From Calamus simplicifolius (Eukaryota; Streptophyta; Magnoliopsida; Arecales; Arecaceae): a DNA stretch of 64,000 nt. Where the stretch lies: contig UESW01001671.1 in NCBI GenBank assembly GCA_900491605.1, positions 52,095 through 116,094 of the forward strand, written 5' to 3'. The notes under the pieces were generated by a model. That model saw only the letters and a list, made by a program, of their open reading frames with translations. It was not told the origin of the DNA and did not search any database. Positions 1 to 9,910 of this stretch are shown piece by piece; positions within the stretch are counted from its first letter, which is position 1; the number at the start of each line of letters is the position of its first letter. The position numbers were made by a program, and so were the translations under genes.

Positions 1-83
1 GAAAGATGTGAGCATTTTCATTTTGATATAGTTAATTTTCTAGCTTTTACTGTTACTTAGTACTGACAATACTTCCTATGCAG

Positions 84-188
84 ATAATTCTAGGTGATAA
101 AACAGGGGACACTAACATGGTGTATGATCTTTTAAAGAAGAACTGGAAGGTAGCAAATTGGGTTGCTCTAGGAGCTATTATTTTTTAG
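84..188 (+). pseudogene. TOM2A-like tetraspanin, penultimate-type exon, copy 1
   Basis: This 35-codon block is preceded by an acceptor (tgcag) and followed by a gtatg donor. It reads as the segment after the second large transmembrane region of plant TOM2A-type tetraspanins: DKTGD, then MVYDLLKKNW, then WVALGA. Here the last codon is damaged (GAG became TAG before the donor). The preceding exon lies outside the window and no following exon is present, so it is a fragment. The family assignment rests on recall of plant tetraspanin sequence, not a search. Confidence 0.7.
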
Positions 189-1547
189 GTATGTGTGAAA
201 TTGTTTGATTTTCTAATTCATATTTTCTTAACGTTTTAAAAGCAAAAAAGAGAAAGGAACAAATGAAAAGACATTTTGGAGTTTGTCTTGATTACATTTT
301 TCTTTTGCATACGCACGACTTTATAAGTCATATACAATGAGTAACTTTGATGTGCAAATGAATGGTGGAATACAGCTCTATAATTATTTTTAAATTTATT
401 TTCTTTATATTATGCAGCATGTAAACACGTCAAACAAATATATCTTATATTTTTGTTGCACTCCAAATTTCAATTGCAAGTATAAAGAAATGAAAGCCAA
501 TAAATACCTCCATGATGCGAAATGCTTCATAAATGCTTCATGTGGCTGGATTTTAAGTTTTTAAACCATGTACATTAAATGGTCGGTAATCTAACAAGTT
601 TAACCTTATTAACCATCTACCTCATTTTTAAAAAGAATAGTACCTACTTTGAGTTAGCTAGCATATCTTTATATAGTGTTTTTTCAAAATTAGACTTCAA
701 AAAAAAATGTAGAATTTTTTTATTATTAACATAACCATCCATTCACAATTAAAAGTGTTATAGCATTTGCCACAATAATACAATGCTTCATCATCAATGT
801 ACTGTTGATTGCACGTACCTTCTCTAAACTACAGTTATGCGTGCATGCACATCAACCTAAGGTAGTGGCAGGAAATTAAACGGAGCCCTTGCCTAAAGGA
901 AATCTGCCACTGCTTGAAGCTCCATATCAATTGAATAAAAAATACACAATAATGATAAGGAACGGCAGAGGTAAAGTATTTCATTAATAAAAATAGTGAA
1001 TAATCAAATATTTCATGAAATAATATAACATTCTTTCACCACGCATTAAATCTGTCACTTGTTGAACAGTTTGCAAGTTACTGAATTATTGGGAGCAAAT
1101 CAGTAAATCGATCTGTCAGAAACATTTGGAATATAATTTACATTAACTGTCTAATGAAATATCAATAACTTGTCAAAGATATTCTTTAAATGAAAGAAAA
1201 AAAAGATAATGGGATGCTAGATTAGAATATTTATGACTCCGAAAACTCTCTTTCCTTGCCAAGATTTTCATCTTAAAAGGACGTAATGCACGGGGAAAAC
1301 TGGCATGCCCGTGATCTGGGCACATAAGTGGAAAGGTTTCATAGATCCTGCCTAAACCTTCTTCGTCTTACCAAACACGATAATTAATATTATTGTAATA
1401 TTGCCCGTATATACCAAATATTGCAATATTATAATATTATAAGTAATCCAATTATCCTTTGGCAATACACCAAACGCAACCCAAAAATTTCGTAACCACC
1501 CCAAAAATCCAAAACTCCTTCGCTGCTGCTAGGGGGTGAGAGATATC

Positions 1548-1814
1548 ATGGAGAGGGCATCGTCGATGGCACTCCAGGGGCCTCAGGACGGCATTATCGT
1601 TCCCTTGCTTCACCTCACGGTGTTCCTCTGCTTGGCCATGTCGTGTTCCTCTGCCTGGCCATATCGGTGATTTGTTCATGAAGAAGGTGTACATGGCCAT
1701 TGTCATCATCCTCGTTAAGCTCTTCAGGAAGCGCCCTGAGAGGCGGTACATATGGGAGCCTATGCGCGAAAAAGATGAGGTCCTCGTCCAGATCCCATGT
1801 ACAACAAAAAAGAG
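1548..1814 (+). pseudogene. CSLA: CSLA mannan synthase exon 1 fragment, palindrome 1 left arm
   Basis: Part of a glucomannan 4-beta-mannosyltransferase (cellulose synthase-like A), a Golgi membrane GT2 enzyme. The block encodes the first transmembrane helix (VFLCLAMS-like) followed by KKVYMAIVIILVKLFRKRPE and a basic/tryptophan region RRYIWEPM, then VLVQIPM. The donor gtccatct follows directly. In this copy the reading frame is broken several times: the helix region reads into a stop, and the IPMYNEK segment has lost bases (atcccatgtacaac). No third exon follows, so only the N-terminal ~90 residues of a ~530-residue enzyme are represented. Confidence 0.8.
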
Positions 1815-1915
1815 GTCCATCTCTCCCCCCCTCCTCCCCAGCCTTCTTTGTCCCTGTTCTCTCCCTCTGTCGATTAATTAGAGAAGAATTTTTGACGGTT
1901 GAGATCATGATACAG

Positions 1916-2014
1916 GAATATCAGCTATCCATCAGAACTGCATGCGGGCTATCGTGGATGTTGGATCGGATCATAATCCAAGTGCTTGATGATTCTATCG
2001 ACCCTGTTATTAAG
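1916..2014 (+). pseudogene. CSLA: CSLA exon 2 fragment, palindrome 1 left arm
   Basis: Exactly 33 codons lie between an acceptor (tacag) and a gtaatc donor. The block matches the start of the CSLA GT2 catalytic domain: [22 protein letters not shown] and DPVIK. The first codon is GAA instead of the GTA seen in other copies. It lies 101 bases after exon 1, a normal short plant intron. The catalytic DxD and QxxRW regions belong to later exons and are absent. Confidence 0.85.
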
Positions 2015-2212
2015 GTAATCGAATTAGTTATTAAATTCTAGTTTGATGGAAACCGTTCTTCACACGTTTCACAGGCGAGGGTAGAGGTGATTTTCCTTTC
2101 ATTTTCTTTCTCATCTTCCATCACCTCTACCCTCGCCTGCGAAATGTGTGAAGGAACGGTTTCTGTCAAACTAGAATTTAATAACTAATTTAATAGAGTT
2201 GAATTCGCTTAC

Positions 2213-2311
2213 CTTAATAACAGGGTCGGTAGAATCATCAAGCACTTGGATTATGAACCGATCCGACGTCCACAATAGCCCGCATGCAGCTCCGATGGAT
2301 AGCTGATATAC
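2213..2311 (-). pseudogene. CSLA: CSLA exon 2 fragment, palindrome 1 right arm
   Basis: Inverted counterpart of the exon at 1916-2014, 99 bases with donor gtaagc and acceptor ag conserved. On the minus strand it again reads the YQLSI to DPVIK block with substitutions. The two exon 2 copies converge on the palindrome centre, so neither can be followed by exon 3. Confidence 0.85.
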
Positions 2312-2423
2312 CTCTGTATATTATCTTGATCTCAACCATCAAAAATTATTCTCTAATTAATCGACAGAGAGAGAACAGGGACAGCGAAGAAGGCCGGGGG
2401 GATGAGGGGAGGGAGAGATGGAC

Positions 2424-2689
2424 CTCTTTTCGTTGTACATGGGGATCTGGACGAGGACCTAATCTTTTTCGCGCATGTACTCTTATATGTACCACCTCTC
2501 GGGGCGCTTCCTGAAGAGCTTGACGAGGATGATGATGATGGCCATGTACACCTTCACGAACAGCATCACCGACATGGTCAGGCAGAGGAACACCGACATG
2601 GTTAGGCAAAGGAACACCATGAGGTGAAGCAAGGGGACGATAATGTTATCTCGAGGCCCCTGTAGCGCTATCGATGATGCCCTCTCCAT
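2424..2689 (-). pseudogene. CSLA: CSLA exon 1 fragment, palindrome 1 right arm
   Basis: Minus-strand copy of exon 1, from an ATG in the context MEIMER-like (MREIMERAS) to the donor gtccatct. It includes a tandem duplication of the VFLCL helix segment (two LCLTMSV-like blocks), seen in several copies. One base deletion after KKVYMAI/KLFRK puts the end of the exon in another frame. Confidence 0.8.
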
Positions 2690-3257
2690 GATCTCTCTCA
2701 CCCCCTAGCAACAGCGAACAAGTTTTGGATTTTTGGGTGGTTACGTGATTTTTGGGTTGCATTTGGTGTATTGGCAAAGGATAATTGGATTACTTATAAT
2801 GTTATAATATTACAATATTTGGTATATATGGGTAATATTACAATAATATTAATTATCATGTTTGGTAAGACGAAAAAGGTTTAGGCTGGATTAATGAAAC
2901 TTTCTACTTATGTGCCCAGATCATGGGCATGCCAGTTTTTCCCGTGCATTACGCCCATAAGGGGCCTAAACAATTCAGATTTGAAATAATAAAAAAGGAG
3001 ACAGAAGCTTGTTATGTTATGGGTATGTGGTCCTTGACAATGAAAAAGATGAAGGTTGGTTCATCAAACTAATGCCATGTAGCTGGGACAAGGTTCATGA
3101 GTTGGCTGATCCTTGTCCAATGTAATGCCAAGTTATTCATACCTATATCCACTGTTCTATGTTTTATATAATCTCCATTCCTCACATTTTCCCATGTGGA
3201 ATATAGTGGAATATTGGATCTCGTACACTGATTATAGTGGTTCCTTAACCCAAACAG

Positions 3258-3338
3258 TATTCTTTCTTGATTGTCTTGTTGATCCTAGTTGAGCTGGGAG
3301 CCGCAGCTTTCATATTCTTTGATCACAGATGGAAAGAT
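3258..3338 (+). pseudogene. TOM2A-like tetraspanin transmembrane exon, copy 2
   Basis: An 81-base block between a cag acceptor and gtgagc donor reads YSFLIVLLILVELGAAAF then IFFDHRWKD. This is a hydrophobic helix followed by the FFD.W.D motif typical of the last part of plant TOM2A tetraspanins. The frame is open in this copy. The sequence before it (about 2960-3250) resembles no exon I can identify. Confidence 0.75.
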
Positions 3339-3415
3339 GTGAGCATTTTCATTTTGATACAGTTAATTTTCTAGCTTTTACTGTTACTTAGTACTGACAA
3401 TAACTTCCTGTGCAG

Positions 3416-3518
3416 ATAATTCTAGCTGATAAAACAGGGGACTCTGACATGGTGTATGATCTTTTAAAGGAACTGGAAGGTAGCAAAATGGGTTGCTCTA
3501 GGAGCTGTTATTTTTGAG
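3416..3518 (+). pseudogene. TOM2A-like tetraspanin penultimate-type exon, copy 2
   Basis: Follows the transmembrane exon after a 77-base intron with tgcag acceptor. It reads IILADKTGDSDMVYDLLK, then a small deletion shifts the frame. The donor is also damaged (gtatg became gatg), so this copy could not be spliced or translated normally. Confidence 0.75.
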
Positions 3519-4862
3519 GATGTGTGGAATTATTTGATTTTTAATTCATATTTTCTTAACATTTTAAAAGCAAAAAAGAGAAAGGAACAAATGAAAAGAC
3601 ATTTTGGAGTTTGTCTTGATTACATTTTTCTTTTGCATACGCATGACTTTATAAGTCATATACAATGAGTAACTTTGATGTGCAAATGAATGGTGGAATG
3701 CAGCTCTATAATTATTTTTATATTTATTTTCTTTATATTATGCAACATGTAAGCAAGTCAAACGAATATATCTTATATTTTCTTGCACTCCAAATTTCAA
3801 TTGCAAGTATAAAGAAATGAAGGCAAATAAATACCTCCATGATGCGAAATGATTCATAAATGCTTCATGTGGCTGGATTTTAAGTTTTTAAACCATGTAC
3901 ATTAAATGGTCGGTAATCTAACAAGTTTAACCTTATTAACCATCTACCTCATTTTTAAAAAGAATATTACCTACTTTGAGTTCAGCTGGCATATCTTTAT
4001 ATAGTGTTTTTTCAAAATTAGACTTCAAAAAATGTAGAATTTTTTTTATTATTCACATAACCATCCATTCACCATCAAAAGTGTTATAGCATTTACCACA
4101 ATAATACGATGCTCCATCATCAATGTACTTGATTGCATGTACTTTCTCTAAACTACAGTTATGCGTGCATGCACATCAACCTAAGGTAGTGGCAGCATAT
4201 TAAATGGAGCCCTTGCCTAAAGGAAATCTGCCGCTGCTTGAAGCTCCATATGAATTAAATAAAAAATATAGCAATAATGACAAGGAACTGGCAGAGGTGA
4301 AGTATTTCATTAACAAAAATAGTTAATAATTAAATATTTCATGAACATTCTTTCCCACGCATTAAATCTGTTGCTTGTTGAACAGTTGCAAATTACTGAA
4401 TTATTGGGAGCAAATCAGTAAATCGATTTGTCAGAAATATTTGGAATAATAATTTACATTAACTGTCTAATGAAATATCAATAACTTGTCAAAGATATTC
4501 TTTAAATGAAAGAAAAAAAAGATAGCGGGGTGCTAGATTAGAATATTTATGACTCCCAGAAAACTCTCTTTCCTTGCCAGAGATTTTCATCTTAAAAGGA
4601 CATAATGCACGAGGAAAACTGGCATGCCCGTGATCTGGGCACGTAAGTGGAAAGGTTTCATAGATCCAGCCTAAACTTCTTCATCTTACCAAACATGATA
4701 ATTAATATTATTGTAATATTACCCGTATATACCAAATATTGTAATATTATAATATTATAAGTAATCCAATTATCCTTTGGCAATACACAAACGCAACCCA
4801 AAAAATCTAGTAACCACCCAAAAATCCAAAACTCTTTGCTGCTGCTAAGGGTGAGAGAGATC

Positions 4863-5129
4863 ATGGAGAGGGATTGTCGATGGCGCTCCAGGGGCTCGGG
4901 ACGACATTATCATCCCCTTGCTTCACCTCGCGGTGTTCCTCTACCTGGCCATGTCGGTGTTCTCTGCCTGGCCATGTCGGTGATGCTGTTCGTAAAGAAG
5001 GTGTACATGGCCATTGTCATCATCCTTGTCAAGCTCTTCAGGAAGTGCCTCGAGAAGCGGTACATATGGGAGCCCATGCGCAAAAAAGATGAGGTCCTCG
5101 TCCAGATCCCCATGTATAACGAAAAAGAG
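4863..5129 (+). pseudogene. CSLA: CSLA exon 1 fragment, palindrome 2 left arm
   Basis: The ATG at 4863 is followed by a disturbed first part. From about 4960 the CSLA frame is open: LAMSVMLFVKKVYMAIVIIL, then VKLF, RYIWEPM, EVLVQIPMYNEKE, ending at donor gtccatct. One of the two tandem VFLCL blocks has a one-base loss, which breaks the join between the start codon and the helix. Confidence 0.8.
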
Positions 5130-5241
5130 GTCCATCTCTCCCTCCCCTCCTCCCCTCGGCCTTCTTCGTTGTCCCTGTTTTCTCCCTCTGTTTATTAATT
5201 AGAGAAGAATTTTTGATGGTTGAGATCATGATAATGTACAG

Positions 5242-5340
5242 GTATATCAGCTATCCATCGGAGCTGCATGCGGGCTATCGTGGACGTCGGATCGGATCAT
5301 AATCCAAGTGCTTGATGATTCTACCGACCCTGTTATTAAG
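5242..5340 (+). pseudogene. CSLA: CSLA exon 2 fragment, palindrome 2 left arm
   Basis: Best preserved exon 2 in the window: 33 open codons beginning with GTA after tacag, ending AAG before gtaagc. It reads [14 protein letters not shown], then a TSDRIII stretch and [12 protein letters not shown], the beginning of the CSLA glycosyltransferase domain. Exon 1 plus this exon would be in frame at the junction. Confidence 0.88.
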
Positions 5341-5554
5341 GTAAGCGAATTCCACTCTATTAAATTAGTTATTAAATTCTAGTTTGACGGAAACCGTTCC
5401 TTCACACGTTTTGCAAGCGAGGGTAGAGGTGATTTTCCTTTCATTTTCTTTCTCATCTTCCATCACCTCTACCCTCGCCTGCGAAACGTGTGAAGGAACG
5501 GTTTCTGTCAAACTAGAATTTAATAACTAATTTAATAGAGTTGAATTCACTTAC

Positions 5555-5641
5555 GTCGGTAGAATCATCAAGCACTTGGATTATGATCCGATCCGACGTC
5601 CACGATAGCCCGCATGCAGCTCCGATGGATAGCTGATATAC
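5555..5641 (-). pseudogene. CSLA: CSLA exon 2 fragment, palindrome 2 right arm
   Basis: Minus-strand exon 2. The donor-proximal 12-13 bases (the DPVIK end) are missing, so the copy is 87 instead of 99 bases. The rest matches the left-arm copy closely. Confidence 0.83.
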
Positions 5642-5750
5642 CTGTACATTATCATGATCTCAATCGTCAAAAATTCTTCTCTAATTAATCGATAGAGAGA
5701 GAATAGGGACAACGAAGAAGGACAAGGGAGGAGGGGAGGGAGAGATGGAC

Positions 5751-6019
5751 CTCTTTTTCGTTGTACATGTGGATCTAGACGAGGACCTCATCTTTTTCGC
5801 GCATGGGCTCCCATATGTACCGCCTCTAGGGGCGCTTCCTGAAGAGCTTGAGGAGGATGATGACAATGACCATGTACACCTTCTTCACAAACAGCATCAC
5901 CGACATGGTCAGGCAGAGGAATACGACATGGCCAGGTAGGGGAACACCGTGAGGTGAAGCAAGGGGATGATAATGTCATCCCGAGGCCCCTGGATCACCA
6001 TCGACGATGCCCTCTCAAT
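5751..6019 (-). pseudogene. CSLA: CSLA exon 1 fragment, palindrome 2 right arm
   Basis: Minus-strand exon 1 ending at donor gtccatct. The start codon has become ATT (gatcattgag). An open stretch covers the KKVYM to YNEKE part with substitutions (MVIVIILLKLF, RRYIWEPMREKD). It is a fragment as in the other arms. Confidence 0.8.
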
Positions 6020-6590
6020 GATCTCTCTCACCCCCTAGCAGCAGTGAAGGAGTTTTGGATTTTTGGGGTGGTTACGAGATTTTTGGGTTGCGTTTGGTGT
6101 ATTGGCAAAGGATAATTGGATTTCTTATAATATTATAATATTACAATATTTGGTATATACGGGAAATATTACAATAATATTAATTATCATGTTTGGTAAG
6201 ACAAAAAAAGGTTTAGGCTGGATCAAAGAAACCTTTCCACTTATGTGCCCAGATCACGGGCATGCCAGTTTTCCCCGTGCAATACGTCCATAAGGGGCCT
6301 AAACACTTTAGATTTGAAATAATAAAAAAGGAGATAGAAGCTTGTTATGGTCTGGGTATGTGGTCCTCGACAATGAAAAAGATGAAGGTTGGTTCATCAA
6401 ACTAACGCCATGTAGCTAGGACAAGGTTCAATAGTTGGCTGATCCTTGTCCAATGTAATGCCAAGTTATTCACACCTATATCCACTGTTCTATGTTTTAT
6501 ATAATTTGCATTCCTCACATTTTCCCAAGTGGAATATAGTGGAATATTGGATCTCGTACCCTGATTATAGTGGTTCCTTAACCCAAGCAG

Positions 6591-6671
6591 TATTCTTTCT
6601 TGATTGTCTTGTTGATCCTAGTTGTGCTGGGAGCCGCAGCTTTCATATTCTTTGATCACAGATGGAAAGAT
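6591..6671 (+). pseudogene. TOM2A-like tetraspanin transmembrane exon, copy 3
   Basis: Same 81-base exon as at 3258, with open frame and intact splice sites (cag acceptor, gtgagc donor). The glutamate of the helix motif LVELG is replaced by valine here (LVVLG). Confidence 0.75.
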
Positions 6672-6748
6672 GTGAGCATTTTCATTTTCATATAGTTAAT
6701 TTTCTAGCTTTTACTGTTACTTAGTACTGACAATAACTTCCTGTGCAG

Positions 6749-6853
6749 ATAATTCTAGCTGATAAAATAGGGGACTCTGACATGGTGTATGATCTTTTAA
6801 AGAAGAACTGGAAGGTAGCAAAATGGGTTGCTCTAGGAGCTGTTATTTTTGAG
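6749..6853 (+). pseudogene. TOM2A-like tetraspanin penultimate-type exon, copy 3
   Basis: 105 bases, 35 open codons, tgcag acceptor and gag/gtatgtg donor intact: IILADKIGDSDMVYDLLKKN, then WKVAKWVALGAVIFE. It is the least damaged of the three copies, but no downstream exon with the last helix is found before the CSLA palindrome. Confidence 0.78.
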
Positions 6854-8197
6854 GTATGTGTGGAATTGTTTGATTTTCTAATTCATATTTTCTTAACATT
6901 TTAAAAGCAAAAAAGAGAAAGGAACAAATGAAAAGACATTTTGGAGTTTGTCTTGATTACATTTTTCTTTTGCATACGCACGACTTTATAAGTCATATAC
7001 AATGAGTAACTTTGATGTGCAAATGAATGGTGGAATGCAGCTCTATAATTATTTTTATATTTATTTTCTTTATATTATGCAGCATGTAAGCAAGTCAAAC
7101 GAATATATCTTATATTTTTCTTGCACTCCAAATTTCAATTGCAAGTATAAAGAAATGAAGGCAAATAAATACCTCCATGATGTGAAATGCTTCATAAATG
7201 CTTCATGTGGCTGGATTTTAAGTTTTTAAATCATGTATATTAAATGGTCGGTAATCTAACAAGTTTAACCTTATTAACCATCTACCTCATTTTTAAAAAG
7301 AATACTACCTACTTTGAGTTCAGCTGACAAATCTTTATATAGTGTTTTTTCAAAATTAGACTTCAAAAAAATGTAGAATTTTTTTTAATTATTATTCACA
7401 TAACCATCCATTCACCATCAAAAGTGTTATAGCATTTGCCATAATAATACGATGCTCCATCATCAATGTACTGTTGATTGCACGTACCTTCTCTAAACTA
7501 CAGTTATGCATGCATGCACATCAACCTAAGGTAGTGGCAGCAAATTAAACAGAGCCCTTGCCTAAAGGAAATCTGCCGCTACTTGAAGCTCCATATCATT
7601 TGAATAAAAAATACAGCAATAATGACAAGGAATGGCAGAGGTAAAGTATTTCATTAACAAAAATAGTGAATAATTAAATATTTCATGAAATAATAATCTG
7701 GCGCTTGTTAAATAGTTTGCAAATTACTGAATTATTGGGAGCAAATTAGTAAATCGATCTGTCAGAAATATTTGGAATAATAATTTACATTAATTGTCTA
7801 ATGAAATATCGATAACTTGTCAACGATATTCTTTAAATGAAAGAAAGAAAAAGATAGCAGGGTGCTAGATTAGAATATTTATGACTCCGAAAAACTCTCT
7901 TTCCTTGCCAGAGATTTTCATCTTAAAAGGACGTAATGCACGGGGAAAACTGGCATGCCCGTGATTTGGGCACATAAGTGGAAAGGTTTCATAGATCCAG
8001 CCTAAACCTTCTTCGTCTTACCAAACATGATAATTAATATTATTGTAATATTACCCGTATATACCAAATATTGTAATATTATAATATTATAAGTAATCCA
8101 ATTATCCTTTGGCAATACACCAAACGCAACCCAAAAATCTCGTAACCACCCCAAAAATCCAAAACTCCTTCGCTGCTGCTAGGGGGTGAGAGAGATC

Positions 8198-8462
8198 ATG
8201 AGAGAGCATCGTCGATGGCGCTCCAGGGGCCTCGGACGACATTATCGTCCCCTTGCTTCACCTCACGGTGTTCCTCTGCCTGGCCATGTCGGTGTTCCTC
8301 TGCCTGGCCATGTCGGTGATGATGTTCGTGAAGAAGGTGTACATGGCCATTGTCATCATCCTCATCAAGCTCTTCATGAAGCGCCCGAGAGGCGGTACAT
8401 ATGGAAGCCTATGCGCGAAAGATGAGGTCCTCGTCCAGATCCCCATGTACAACGAAAAAGAG
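8198..8462 (+). pseudogene. CSLA: CSLA exon 1 fragment, palindrome 3
   Basis: The copy has a one-base change of frame just after its ATG (gagag lost a g). It then reads LTVFLCLAMSVFLCLAMSV with the helix segment duplicated in tandem, followed by FVKKVYMAIVIILIKLF. Another small deletion in the RRYIW region precedes VLVQIPMYNEKE and the donor. Confidence 0.8.
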
Positions 8463-8574
8463 GTCCATCTCTCCCTCCCCTCCTCCCCCTGGCCTTCTTT
8501 GCTGTCCCTGTTCTCTTCCTCTGTCGATTAATTAGAGAAGAATGTTTGACGGTTGAGATCATGATAATGTACAG

Positions 8575-8642
8575 GTATATCAACTATCCATCGGAGCTGC
8601 ATGCGGGTTATCGTGGTAGTCAGATCGGATCATAATCCAAGT
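8575..8642 (+). pseudogene. CSLA: CSLA exon 2, truncated at breakpoint
   Basis: Begins with VYQLSIG-type codons after acag (here Q and L codons altered, and a stop after the LSW motif). It ends at ..atccaagt, where the next base no longer belongs to CSLA. The missing part is the DDSTDPVIK end. Confidence 0.75.
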
Positions 8643-8790
8643 ACATCATGGAGGTATTTATTTCCTTCATTTCTTTATACTTGCAATTGAAATTTGGAGT
8701 GCAAGAAAAATATAAGATATATTCGTTTGACTTGCTTACATGTTTGCATAATATAAAGAAAATAAATATAAAATAATTATATAATCTGAT
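8643..8790 (-). repeat. Inverted fragment of the tetraspanin downstream intron
   Basis: Reverse complement of roughly 7040-7184, recognisable by the reversed block around caattgcaagtataaag. It directly abuts the truncated CSLA exon 2, so it marks the rearranged right edge of the tandem array. Confidence 0.85.
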
Positions 8791-8794
8791 AAGA

Positions 8795-9910
8795 TTTCTA
8801 TAAAGTTTTGAAATATTTAGATAATACTGAAATAAAATGGATAATAAATTTATTTAATAAAATTTTAGAAACTAAAAAGATTCTAATAAATGGAGAAAGA
8901 GTATTATAGTATCAAATTATAAGAATAAAAAAGATATTTAAAATTGTATCATGATATCAAACTCATCAGTCATACTATAAAAGTTTAGGAAAGAGTAATT
9001 GAAGGTAGGTTGAGATGTACTATAAAAAATTTTAAAAAATTAATTTAGTTTTATACTAGAAAGATAGATCATAAAAGCTATTTTTCTTTTTAGAATGTTA
9101 ATAAGAATTTATAAATTAAAGAAACAAGATCTTTATATAGTTTTTATTGATTTAGAAAAGCTTATGATAGGGTTTCTAGAAAAATCATATGGTAAGTACA
9201 TTAAAAAAAGGAGTCCGTATTAAGTATATTAATATAATAAAAGATATATATGATTGGGTAGTTACTAGTATAAGAATTATTAATAAAAATACTATTATTG
9301 TGGGCTTATATTAGGAATTTACTTTTAGTTCTTATATTTTTGCTTTACTTATAAAGGTTTATTAAATATATTTAGGATGATATTCTATGGTGCATGTTAT
9401 TTGCATGTGGTATAGTACTAATAGATAAAATTAAGGCTGGAGTTAATCATAAATTAGAATTATGGTGAAATACATTAGAATCTAAAGATTTTAAATTAAG
9501 TAGGATAAGGCAAAATACGTGGAATATAATTTTAGTACAATTAGAAATGAAGATAAATGCAGAATATACATTAGGCATCATAAAGTTATTAAAATGATCT
9601 TTTTTAGTATTTATAATCAATTATGCATAAGAAAGGGAAGATTGATGATGATGTTGTTCATAGAAATAAAGTAAGTTGGATAAAATGAAAAGATGCAATT
9701 GAAATAAAAGAAATGATAGAATAAGAAATGAAACTATTTGTAAAAAGATAAAGGTAGCTCCAATCAAAAATATATTAAGAAAAGAATGACTTAAATAGTT
9801 TGAACATTTGTAACATAAACCTAAAGATGAATCTAAGAGTGACTTGATGCATGTAGAGAAAAAAAATAAAAGTAAATCAAATATTATATGTAAAATATGA
9901 TGAAAAAGAT
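8795..9910 (+). pseudogene. LINE-type reverse transcriptase remnant
   Basis: A conceptual plus-strand translation, with many stops and frame changes, follows the order of plant L1-like RT motifs. First comes the WRKSI..YKNK block (about 8890), then a GR-type fingers segment, DLEKAYDRV near 9148-9185, a DDILWCMLFA-like palm region where the FADD motif reads FACG (about 9375-9415), and KLELW, ESKDFKLSR (about 9455-9500). A target-primed non-LTR retrotransposon is the likely source. Base composition is very AT-rich, as expected after long decay. Neither the start nor a poly(A) end is visible. Confidence 0.75.

Larger units (their letters stand above)
1279..2955. repeat. Palindrome (foldback) copy 1 carrying CSLA exons
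   Basis: Two arms of about 0.8 kb are inverted around a ~30-base spacer near 2100. The outer ends match: acgtaatgcac on the left, gtgcattacg on the right. Within each arm, from outside inward, there is a segment with a conserved tggcatgccc motif, an AT-rich stretch bounded by accaaac-type motifs that looks like a small MITE, CSLA exon 1, its intron, CSLA exon 2 and a block containing gggtagaggtga. Arms are similar over their full length but not identical. Confidence 0.9.
4599..6289. repeat. Palindrome (foldback) copy 2 carrying CSLA exons
   Basis: This is the second complete palindrome, about 1.69 kb, with centre near 5447 and a spacer of about 26 bases. Arm ends are cataatgcac on the left and gtgcaatacgtc on the right. 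Both arms carry CSLA exons 1 and 2. The arm symmetry is nearly complete, apart from a 13-base loss beside the right-arm exon 2. Confidence 0.9.
1..8642. repeat. Tandem array of a ~3.33 kb compound unit (about 2.6 copies)
   Basis: The same order of blocks recurs with a period near 3,331 bases: the tetraspanin intron start lies at 1, about 3334 and about 6667. Each unit contains tetraspanin exon pieces, an AT-rich stretch and a palindrome with CSLA exons in both arms. The array enters from outside the window. Its third unit is cut inside the left arm of the palindrome at about 8642. Copies differ by scattered substitutions and small indels, so the duplications are not very recent. Non-coding parts between the exons (roughly 190-1278, 3520-4598, 6855-7928) hold only shared AT-rich sequence in which I see no gene. 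Confidence 0.9.
7929..8642. repeat. Truncated left arm of palindrome 3
   Basis: Starts with the same acgtaatgcac end as the other copies and runs through the MITE-like AT stretch, CSLA exon 1 and part of exon 2. It then breaks off at about 8642 and joins an inverted piece of the tetraspanin intron. The right arm is absent. Confidence 0.88.

Noticed and set aside
1548..2014. Functional CSLA gene
   Set aside because: Only exons 1 and 2 are present, most copies have frame breaks, and each exon 2 runs into a palindrome centre or breakpoint with no exon 3.
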